This document shows positions 56,140 to 64,000 of a stretch of 64,000 nucleotides of DNA, piece by piece. The notes under the pieces were generated by a model. That model was not told the origin of the DNA. It searched no databases and was given only the letters and a program-made list of their open reading frames with translations. The translations under genes and the position numbers were made by a program. Every line of letters starts with the position of its first letter. The stretch's first letter is position 1. This DNA comes from Letharia columbiana (Eukaryota; Ascomycota; Lecanoromycetes; Lecanorales; Parmeliaceae), in assembly GCF_014066305.1 (NCBI RefSeq), contig NW_023501116.1, positions 124,001 to 188,000 on the forward strand. The letters run 5' to 3'.

Positions 56140-57242
56140 ATGACCTTACTATGTCAGCTATTGATAGATGTTAATCCCATGAGTGCAGCAATGTCACCGT
56201 CACAAAGCCCATCCATCCAGCCTCACTTCATCAACTTGAACCAATTCGAGATGTCTATCATCCAATCCATAAAGCAAGAAACCGAAAACCTTGGTGGACC
56301 ATGGTCGTGCAAGCTGTGTAATACCCAGTTCATCGACATCATGCGGCTTGTAACTCATCTCTTGACATTCTGTGATCGACATCGTTCACTCTCTACATTC
56401 TTGAATGTATCTGCAATTCACATTTGTATGCTCTTGGATGACTCTGGGTCCATCAAGACGCTCGAAACATACATCCGTTTAGCTGGCAACGACACTGATA
56501 GCGAGGTATCTGACCTTGGCAACGACACGGATAGCGAGGCTTCTACTCATGGCAGCGACAAAATGACACAAATAGCGACGCATCTGATCTTGCCGAGCTC
56601 TATCATGAGGGAAGCAATGAGCCCGGGGATGCTGGCGAGGGTGGTACTGGGCCTGTGTGGTTTGCCGGTAACCAGGAAGAGGAAGGTCTCAGGTCCACGA
56701 GCGAGGACGAGGGAAGCACTGAGCTCGTGGATGAGGATTCTACTTCTGAGGCACACGATGAGGATGTGAAGATGAATGACCCAGTCGCAAAGGGTCTTCG
56801 ACTACAAAAGAAGCAAGAGTTCCCGACGACCCCCCCTGCTCAGCTATCAGCAGAAATGAAGGCAGAGTGGACATTCAAGCACGATCGTCAGTGCTACCCC
56901 CATTCTCCCTACCACTGGCAATGACGCAAGACCACGCTCTAACCTCATGATGTGATAGGCGCAAGAGAGATTCGGGAGATCATGAAAACGAACCTCAAGC
57001 CCAACAGCAAACGCATCGACAGAGATGCCGCATTGGCCGGCTGGAACTCCACCGCCCACCCATTCAGCTGGGGGTTCAACGCCCCCAAGGCCGGGGCCTA
57101 CAAGAGCTACGGCGTCCTTTCAAGCCGGTATGCCACCCCTGATACTGCTCCTTGCGTGGGGCGTGCTGACACGCTTCCAAGGGAGAGTAATGATAGGAAA
57201 AGGCTTCTCGAATTGACGGAGAAAGTGAGAAGGGAGCCGTGA
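56140..57242 (+). pseudogene. C2HC zinc-finger/acidic-repeat protein gene, frame-broken
   Basis: Two exons (to 56886, then 56959-57242) join across a 72-bp intron with good signals (GTCAGT, CTAAC branch, ATAG). Exon 1 encodes WSCKLCNTQFIDIMRLVTHL followed by TFC, a possible C-x2-C...H...C finger. Three tandem 33-bp units (56485, 56518, 56551) then encode an acidic NDTDSE-type repeat. The third unit carries 8 extra bases, which shifts the frame. The downstream frame (DASDLAELYHEGSNEPGDAG, acidic, then LRLQKKQEFPTTPPAQLSAE, and exon 2 WNSTAHPFSWGFNAPKAGAY) is open to a TGA at 57240-57242. Start could be 56140 or 56179. Without the insertion the gene would be open throughout. Function unknown. 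Confidence 0.55.
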
Positions 57243-58398
57243 TGGGGAAAGTCGGCTACGGGGCCGTCTGACGTGTCACGCGGGCTCTTCAAGGAGCAAC
57301 CAATGCGATCCGATTCAACCTCTTCCCCTTCTTTCTCCCCCGCCCACAAGAACCCTAACACCGTTCCCACGAGCGCACGAACAAAGATCACACACAGGCC
57401 CAAGTTCGGAAATGCAAAGCTTAGCATGTAGTATCACAACACACCCACATCAACAACCCCACCCCACCCCACATCTCCCCCAAAAAGCGCCACACGACCC
57501 CCTTCCCAACCCCACCCTACATCATCACCCTCCCCCCCCCCTTTTTCCCAAACACCGTAACCACCAACCCCCCCCCCTCCCCGCCAAGCAGCACACCGTT
57601 GCGCTAGCCGCTCACCTCCCACCAGACCAGACCATGCCATCTTCTTCGCACGGCCTTCCACGAGGGATATGACGCAGGAGCCGCGGTTCGAGCTCGAGGG
57701 CGAGGTGTAGTAGCCCGCGGCGGGGGAGGGGGAGGGGGAGGGGGCGGGTCCTGTCGCGGGCGGTGGGGAGGTCGATGGGGGGGGTGATGCATTTGGGTTT
57801 GGAGGTGGGGGAAGGGGACGGGAGGAGAGGAAAGGGGGAGAAAGATGTCAGGTGGTGAGATGGAGGGGGATCGTCGGGACGGGATGGGGGTACGATGGTG
57901 GAGATTGGGGAGACACAAACGGAGATATTGTTTGATTCTTTTCGCTTCTAGGGTGTAGAAGGGAACGCGTGGGGACGGAGGAAGACGAGGGAGAATGGGG
58001 GGAAAGGAGCGTTCGCGTGGGAAGGGCAGGGGTCCTTTGATTCACTTGAGGGCTCTTTCGCTCGCATGCTGCCGTCAAGAAGACTTCGCGCGGCGGCGTC
58101 GCTGGTGCAGATCCACGTGGAAGATGCTGATGGCCGACTGAAGCCATGCCGAAAGGATATCAGGATCGCCCGGGTTTCTCAGCTGTGAGATGTTTGGGAA
58201 CCGTGTGCTTTGCGTGGAGCGGATGCTCGGCTGAAAACTTGGTCCGAGTCAACGATGTATCAGGAAAAGGAGAGCGCTATCTGGCGTGCTGCTAAAGGGG
58301 ACGGTAATGGTTCAGAGACGCCGTGGAGTCGGATCGGCTACGGATAGATATGATATACGGCCAAATATGTAGCGAAAGTCAAAAATGGCTCTTGTAAC
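57243..58398. other. Intergenic, C-rich and G-rich low complexity
   Basis: 57440-57600 is C-rich (ACCCC, CCCCCCC runs) and 57720-57860 is G-rich (GGGGGAG repeats) on the plus strand. Proline-rich frames here are artefacts of composition. It includes the 3' flank of the permease gene. No gene supported. Confidence 0.5.
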
Positions 58399-60214
58399 CT
58401 ACAGTGGAGCCTTAATGCTCACGTTCCCATCCGTCTTCCCGTCACGCTCGTATTTGTCAAAGGCTGCAGGATCTTCAATGACCGGGATGCCCATTCTTTC
58501 CGCTTCGATCTGCCTGATGGGTCCAGTAAACCACTTCCGCGCCCACAAGAACCAGCTACCGAAAGCCCATAGAGCTACGATTCCGACGGCAACAGGTGTG
58601 TAATTCAATGTTTGGCTGTTGACAGGATTTAGCTCTGGCAAACAGAACACGATAGTGATAAAGCCAATGTATAGGCAGGCCACAGCGGCTATAGGTCGTG
58701 ACGCAGCACGCAAGTTGAATGGGCCCTTTTTGAAATTGGCTGGATAGATGAGACCGATCAGGATGGGAAGGCCATATGACAGGTATAGCCCAATGGTGGC
58801 GATAGACGTAGCCGCCGAGAACGCAACACTGGAGCCAAGCGAAGGTATGGCAAGTAGGAATGCAAGAAAGGCTGCCAAGCAGATTGTCCTGATGGGTGCC
58901 TCAAACCTCGCATCCACTGTAGTAAAGAATGGAGGTAAGCCGCGGTCGCGAGCGAAGCCGAACATCATTCGAGAATTCGAAGTCATGGAGAAAAGCCCAG
59001 CGTGCCAAACACACACTATGATGAGGGTCATCAGAGCGATAGCACCTTTGTCCCCGAAAATATCAATCAAGATCTGCGTTACTGGCTGGCCGACTGAACT
59101 GTCGACGGTAGTTGCAAAATCTTGGATGCAAAAGAGGAGCGAAATGAGGAGGAAGAAGCCGAAGACTGCCGACACTCCTACGGACATGAGCACCCCAAGC
59201 GGTGCATTCCATGCTGCGTTGTTTGTTTCCTCGGACAAGTGGGCGGAAGCGTCGAAACCAGTGATGGTATACTGTGCCATTAAAACACCACATACGGCAA
59301 CATAAGCAGGTGAGGCTCGCACGCTCCAACCGGGCGACGGGGTCTCTCCTGTTCCATCGTAGAAGGTAGCGAAGACTGCCTTGGCCGACTGGTGGATTGG
59401 TGCTTTAGACAATATGGCAATGGCGAAACATGTAACTCCAACCGAGTGGAGAAGGATAGACGTGTTGTTGAGATATCGGAGGAAAGAAACGCCGAAGCTG
59501 TTGGTAAGTGCATGCGATATCAGAAGAGCGGCATAGATTCCAATCGTCTTGCCTGCAGTTGCCGTGTAGCTGGTACCTATAGTTGCAGTTGTGGAAATGA
59601 GTTCTGCACAGCCGAATGTGATGCCAGTCGTTACCGCAACCTGGCCGAGCAGATTGAACCAGCCTGTGATCCAAGAGTAAAAAGCTGACTTGTCATCTGG
59701 GGCTAAGATGGCAGCCCAGAAGTAGGGACCTCCGCTGGTGGGAATGGCAGATACGATCTCCGCCATACCGAGGGCGACGAAGAAGGTGAAAAAGCAGACG
59801 ACGATCCAACCGACGGACATGACGCCTGGTCCACCTGTAGACAGTCCATACTCGAACAAAGTAGTGATCCCGGTGATGATGCTCTAGATGCTGGTCAGTT
59901 GGATGATCGATCGATGCTCCTGATAATGCACCAATGCGACAATCCGTCCAACAAGACCTCAACGAAGCTTTCGGTGCCTCTTGTCTTGGTTCGCAGCATT
60001 GTTACTAACAGGAATGAGGGTATAATGTCATGCAGTCGCAGATAGGGTCAGAAAGAGAATAGAAAAGCTAGAATCTTACAATGATGGAGAAGGAGACACC
60101 AAAGTTGTGTAGCAGTGACCAATTGCGCTTTAGCTCTTGCTTGTACCCTAGTTCTGCAAGGCGATCCTCATCCTGACCTTTGATGGAGGGTCCTGGATCT
60201 AATTCGTTGTCCAT
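58399..60214 (-). CDS. Amino-acid/GABA permease (APC superfamily)
   Basis: Plasma- or vacuolar-membrane permease of the amino acid/choline/GABA family, 539 residues. Exon 1 (60214-60080) encodes the cytosolic N-terminus RLAELGYKQELKRNWSLLHN and FGVSFSII. A 196-bp intron (59884-60079, GTAAGA...CTAG) is followed by exon 2 (59883-58399), beginning SIITGITTLFEYGLSTGGPG, the family TM1 signature. Next come AEIVSAIPTSGGPYFW, the substrate-region ITGFDASAHLSEETNNAAWN (consensus ..GyDasAHlsEEt..A....P), SNSRMMFGFARDRGLPPFF and a hydrophobic C-terminal half ending in a polar tail. All family landmarks are intact. GABA, choline or basic amino acids are possible substrates. The start ATG at 60214 precedes MDNELDPG. 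Confidence 0.9.
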
Positions 60215-60661
60215 ACCGTAGTAGAGTAGTATAATATAATCTGTTGGCCTCAAAGCTATCTTAAGCTGCTCAACGCTCGGACAATGTGGAAGTACAAGTA
60301 ATGATCTGATGCAGGTTCAAGAGTAGACTGCAGGAGGCCTGGAACACTCTTCGAAATCACTATTGCAATTGCAACAAAAAGAAAGGTCAAACATTGTGAT
60401 ACTGAGGGTATACATTTTGTAGCTGACGATAGCAATGCCGTCGCTATCTCTAAGCCGTTTGATTTGCCGTTGAATAATTGTGCCCCGAGAGTCCCACACT
60501 AATAATATAGAATCCGGTCAGCTTCCGTTTCCGCCTGGCTTGGCATATCTCTGTGGTAAAGTACTGATAACGACTTGATTGGTTCGCTTATTTTCACCCC
60601 TTAAGGCCTAGTCACATGTTGACCTCCTCATTTTCCCAAACTCAATGCCCCCTTCGTCAAA
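60215..60661. other. Shared divergent promoter region
   Basis: 447 bp between the permease (minus) and the Ybp2-family gene (plus), so both promoters lie here. No TATA or known operator is obvious. A CAAAATGG context surrounds the plus-strand start codon. Confidence 0.5.
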
Positions 60662-62716
60662 ATGGCAGACAGCGAGAACCCACTGCTCAAGGCGTTGCCA
60701 CCAGAGACAGACTACCTCTCCTACCTCACCATCCTCGAGTACAATCTCACGGCCGAGCAGCTCCCTACTCTACACGACATCCTTCAAGACACCACACTTA
60801 CTGCCAACATTGGATGGGATCTGGTCCACTTGTTGCTTCCCCTGCTTCCTGCGTCACATCAATGTATACAGGATGTAGCACGCTTGGGCAATCCGAGGGA
60901 GGTGGTGTTAAAGGTGACTGAACTCTTGGAAGCATTTGGAGAAGAAGAGGAAGCGGAGGGCGAAGAGGAGAGTGAGAACATTGAGGAATTAGAAAAGCTG
61001 AAAGAGCCTGGAGTAAGTGAAGACGATGCACATGAGGATGATGTTCAAGATGGCGAGAATGTGGCTGCGAAATTCACGACTTCTGAAGGGCCGTCTAGGC
61101 CTCCATCAAAGGGCGTCAAGTTCACAGCTTTACTCGAGATGCTTTCAGTTCTCCACCCGCGCATCAAGACCAAATACCCAAGTCGCTTCCTATCGACATC
61201 CTTACAGGCCATTCTACCAGCCTACTCGCAAGTAGCTAGGACTACGGAAGCAACAGAAGCCGTGTTAGGATTCATCAAGGCTCTGTCTGGAACCAGGAGG
61301 CCTAAGTTGCCGCCTCGAAAGAGTAGCGTCATGATACCTACACAAGCAACTCCTGTATCTGCGCCTGATCCGGAAGGCCAAGACGAAGCTTTGGGGGTGG
61401 ACGAGAAAGGTTTGCAGTCTCGACTGTTGCAGTCCTTCCTTACCTACGTTACCGAAGCCTACATGAGTTCAACTGCGCTGGATGAGGATGTCCCGGGTCT
61501 GGCCTGGTCTAGCAGATATCAAGAGGAGCTACATCCTGAGAAAATCATTCCGGGACGGCGGACGTACGGTAGTCTGTTCGCGGAGGAAGAGCATCTGCAT
61601 GAACGAGACACGATCACGGGCCATATCCTGGTAAGTCTTGTGAACTTTGCCGGAGAAGATCGCTGACGATTGCAGTCACTCGCTCGAGACCTCAAGCTTG
61701 GTGCAGAAGGATTGCTCTCGACCATCACAAAGCCAGATGAATTAGACTTGGATGAAGAGCAGGAGCTCCCATCTTCCGCATCTGACGTTCCCTTGTCGAA
61801 GACAGGCTCGATGTTCATCTTGGCAACAATGGCAGCCTCATCCACCCTTTTCGACGCTCCAGCATCTTTGCCATCTTTAAGCCTCGTTCCAGACTTCGCA
61901 GGCATACTCGCAAGCTCGCTCGGTGATTCGGCGACTGGCAGTACTGGGGCAGAATCAGAACCACTCATCGATGCAGTCCTCTTCCTAGGTTTCCTCATCA
62001 TAAATCCGCAACCAAATGTCCCGGCGGGAGCTGATAATGACCACGTTTTCAACAATGTTCTCCAACGACTTTCTCTGCTTTCCGCAAATATGCCATCTCC
62101 TGTCCTACGATACCATGCCCACCTCCTGACATCAACGATACTCCATCTCAATCCTTCAGAAGACTCCCGTCTGGCATTCATACGAGATACACTGGAGCAC
62201 TGCCCCTTCGAAAATCTCAAAGCAAGCGCCATCGGCTGGTTGAAGGATGAGATACTTGCGGCTGAGAAAGCTGAACGGAGCAAGGACAAGCCGGATGCAG
62301 AGGATTCAATATTCGCAACATCCGCTGCGCTGAACAGCCTTGCACCGTTCATCTTTCCGAACCCGGAGAAGCTTATGGAAGGCCAATCTATTACGGGCAG
62401 CTATGCCACGTTTCAGGCACATCAGCCGTTCTATCTCGCTGTCCTCAACCTTCTCTATCTACTCCTCTCGTCTACCACACTATCTAGCCGTCTACAAATG
62501 GCTGAAGTAGCGAAGCAGAACGAATTACCCAGGTTTCTGGACTCCCTATTGCAAGCTGCGAAGAAATTTCAGAGTAGCCTCTCAAACGACGAATTGGAGT
62601 ATGGAGATGAGCAAGGAAGGAACGACGGGTTTTTAGTTATGGAGCTTATGGAGATGGCAGTGGGGCAGGCTCAGCATGCACTTTCGAAAGTTGGAATGAA
62701 GGACCTGGAAGCTTGA
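60662..62716 (+). CDS. Yap1-binding protein / kinetochore Ybp2 family
   Basis: Member of the Ybp1/Ybp2 family (Kinetochor_Ybp2). In yeast, Ybp1 helps Hyr1/Gpx3 oxidise the stress factor Yap1, and Ybp2 associates with the central kinetochore. Which role applies here is not decidable. Two exons (60662-61630 and 61676-62716) join across a 45-bp intron (GTAAGT, CTGAC branch, TTGCAG) to give 669 residues. The family start LLKALPPETDYLSYLTILEY is at residues 8-27. LTANIGWDLVHLLLPLLPAS follows, then an acidic Glu-rich stretch (EEEEAEGEEESENIEE), ARLGNPREVVLKVTELLEAF before it, and FTALLEMLSVLHPRIKTKYP after. The C-terminal half is helical repeat-like (FPNPEKLM, HQPFYLAVLNLLYLLLSS). The ATG context CAAAATGG is good. 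Complete. Confidence 0.88.
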
Positions 62717-63018
62717 TTGGTGTGTTTCGATAGGTGACGATGGCGTGGATAATCACAGATAGGAGTGAATGTCAAATTTCGAATTGCCTCTGGGATCTTC
62801 CCCTTTCCCCTGCGCTCCGAGCATGATTTTTCGGATCCCTTGTAGGAATATCCTTTCACATCAGCACGCTCTTCCTCTCGTAGCCCACCCATGTCTTCCA
62901 TCCGCCCGTTCCCAAGATATCTCGCCTCTGGTCAAATTTCCCCCCCAACCCCCACCCCCACACACAAACCCTCCAAGATCGCTGCGCCTGGGCAAAAAGA
63001 AATTGACAAAAACAAAAT
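62717..63018. other. Spacer between Ybp2-family gene and tRNA
   Basis: 3' flank of the Ybp2-family gene. A C-rich run lies at 62940-62970. On the minus strand just downstream of the tRNA are TTTT (63017-63014) and TTTTT (63012-63008), typical pol III terminators. Confidence 0.6.
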
Positions 63019-63171
63019 CGACACCTGCAGGATTTGAACCTGTGACGAATTAGCCTCGAAATTTTCCCATGGTGATTCATGGGGTGCGACCTACCTGCGC
63101 TCACGAATGAAACAGATGTCGAGAATGGAGAAAATTCGAGTCTGTCGCCTTAACCACTCGGCCAAAGTGTC
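63019..63171 (-). tRNA. tRNA-Ser(CGA) with anticodon intron and T-arm insertion
   Basis: Read on the minus strand: acceptor GACACTT (63171-63165) pairs with AGGTGTC (63026-63020), discriminator G at 63019. A box TGGCCGAGTGG (63164-63154) and B box GGTTCAAATCC (63040-63030) match pol III consensus. Anticodon stem ACAGA/TCTGT encloses CTCGAA + intron + A; the anticodon is CGA (63138-63136), decoding UCG. A 17-nt intron (63134-63118) contains TCTCGA able to pair with the anticodon. A short variable arm and the 5' T-stem strand GCAGG (63098-63094) follow. 55 extra bases (63093-63039) then interrupt the gene before the T loop TTCAAAT and CCTGC. Without both insertions the tRNA is 81 nt with a perfect T stem. 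Whether it is functional is open. Confidence 0.85.
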
Positions 63172-63639
63172 ACGGAACGAATAAAATTGTTCCTATTTTC
63201 ATATCTTAATATGTATTATAACATAAAACAGGTGGAGAAGGGCGTGGAAGTTTGGTAGCGATCATGATTTCATGAACTTCATCCTGTTGTAGCATCATTC
63301 ACTCGTTCACTCAGTCGATCGCTCGATCCCCGCCCGGCAACCCTTTTCTTCCATACCGACCGGTCCACCTAACTCCACTCTCCTCTCCTCTCCTCTCCAC
63401 AATCACAACCACCCGATCCATCCACGCCCGTAACCAAGGGGAGTCGAGTCGAGTCGCCAAACCAAACCAAACCAAACACCAACAACCATTCAACCGAACC
63501 CACAACCCCTCACTCCACCTGCGCATCCCACCCCAGCCCCCCCAACGCGCAAACCTCCCCCTCACAGCTCCAAACCCTCAACACACCCATCTCACCACCT
63601 CCCCATCCACCCCCACCCCCCACCCCCGAACGCCACAAA
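63172..63639. other. Intergenic, C-rich towards the right
   Basis: 5' flank of the tRNA, then increasingly C-rich low-complexity sequence (63530-63640) upstream of a possible plus-strand gene. Short GAGTC and AACCAAACC repeats at 63440-63475. No gene supported. Confidence 0.5.
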
Positions 63640-63845
63640 ATGACCACCCAACCCCCACCCCCAACCCCACGCCGACCCCAACCCCGACCCCCCTCCGCCC
63701 CATCTTCCTAACCCTCCTCCTCGCCTGCCCCGTCCTGCTCCTGCTGCCCCCCCGGAAACTGGACCTGTACACCTTCTCGCTCGCGGGAACGATGGTCGTA
63801 TCGGCGGAGGAGCTGGCCTTCGGGACGGGGGCGCGGGGAAGATGC
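63640..63845 (+). CDS. Start of a small membrane-protein gene, frame uncertain
   Basis: A plus-strand stretch at about 63700-63830 reads RPIFLTLLLACPVLLLLPPR then KLDLYTFSLAGTMVVSAEEL and FGTGARG. This resembles the N-terminal membrane segment of a small uncharacterised fungal protein (hydrophobic helix, then PPRKLDxYTF). The nearest ATG (63640-63642, MTTQPPPPTP) is one base out of frame with it across C runs, so either a base is miscounted in a homopolymer, there is an unseen start, or the gene is broken. The sequence turns into G-rich low complexity after about 63835, and the rest would lie in or beyond that. Confidence 0.35.
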
Positions 63846-64000
63846 CGTGGGGGCGGGCGGAGGGGGAGGGAGGGGGGAAAAGGGGAAAGGGGGGGAGGGA
63901 GGGGGAAGAAAAAGGGGAAAGGGGGAGGGGGTGAAGGGGCTGGCGGGGAGGTTGTGGATGGGGGATGAGAGGCCCGGGTGGCAGGGGCGGCGGCTGGAGC
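63835..64000. repeat. G-rich low-complexity tract at right edge
   Basis: GGGGGAGG/GGGAAAAGG-type purine repeats dominate on the plus strand. Such tracts are prone to assembly and base-count errors. Confidence 0.85.

Noticed and set aside
57604..58147. Proline-rich minus-strand frames of about 100 codons
   Set aside because: They are translations of the G-rich low-complexity tract at 57720-57860 without conserved content.
61519..62352. 277-codon minus-strand frame
   Set aside because: It is antisense to the second exon of the Ybp2-family gene, which matches its family throughout.
1..64000. CRISPR array or bacterial/phage defence system
   Set aside because: No regularly spaced direct repeats with unique spacers, and the introns, RIP signature and gene families are fungal.

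Overview
The window looks like a chromosome segment of a filamentous ascomycete (Pezizomycotina), most likely a dothideomycete. The evidence is short spliceosomal introns of 45-75 bp with GT..AG ends and CTRAY branch sites, a nuclear tRNA with an anticodon-loop intron, fungal-type transporters and enzymes, and long A+T blocks almost lacking CA/TG dinucleotides. The last point is the mark of repeat-induced point mutation (RIP) on transposons. The genus cannot be named from the sequence.

Layout. 302-3420: RIP-destroyed repeat ending in a 426-bp stretch with no G or C. 3.5-30.6 kb: ordinary gene-bearing DNA, nearly all minus strand. It holds a DHA1-type MFS exporter, two small secreted proteins, an alpha/beta hydrolase, a coiled-coil protein, a MYND zinc-finger protein, a two-segment membrane protein followed by a frame-broken acidic gene, an Amidohydrolase_3 enzyme, and two members of an F-box-like family separated by degenerate tandem repeats. 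30.6-38.3 kb: a RIP-destroyed LINE on the minus strand with EN, RT and RNase H still recognisable. 38.6-39.5 kb: a spared G+C-richer island with a 670-bp inverted-repeat element that keeps a 9-bp target duplication. 39.5-44.4 kb: a second RIP block with a piggyBac-like (DDE_Tnp_1_7) transposase relic. 45-49.5 kb: three more F-box-like copies, one intact and two broken. 50-57 kb: decay mixed with function, namely a dead cytochrome P450, an intact Vps73-like sugar-family transporter, a truncated DPP5-like peptidase and a zinc-finger gene broken by an 8-bp insertion in a coding minisatellite. 58.4-62.7 kb: an amino-acid/GABA permease and a Ybp2-family protein, both intact. 63.0-63.2 kb: tRNA-Ser(CGA). 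The right edge is C/G-rich with the start of one more gene.

How it fits together. There is no clear biosynthetic cluster. This is a housekeeping and transport background invaded by transposons, with gene decay concentrated beside the repeat blocks and a tandemly expanded F-box-like family on both sides of the transposon island. The most unusual single object is the tRNA-Ser(CGA) gene. Besides its normal 17-nt anticodon intron it has a 55-bp insertion exactly between the 5' T-stem strand and the T loop, while the pol III promoter boxes and terminator are intact.
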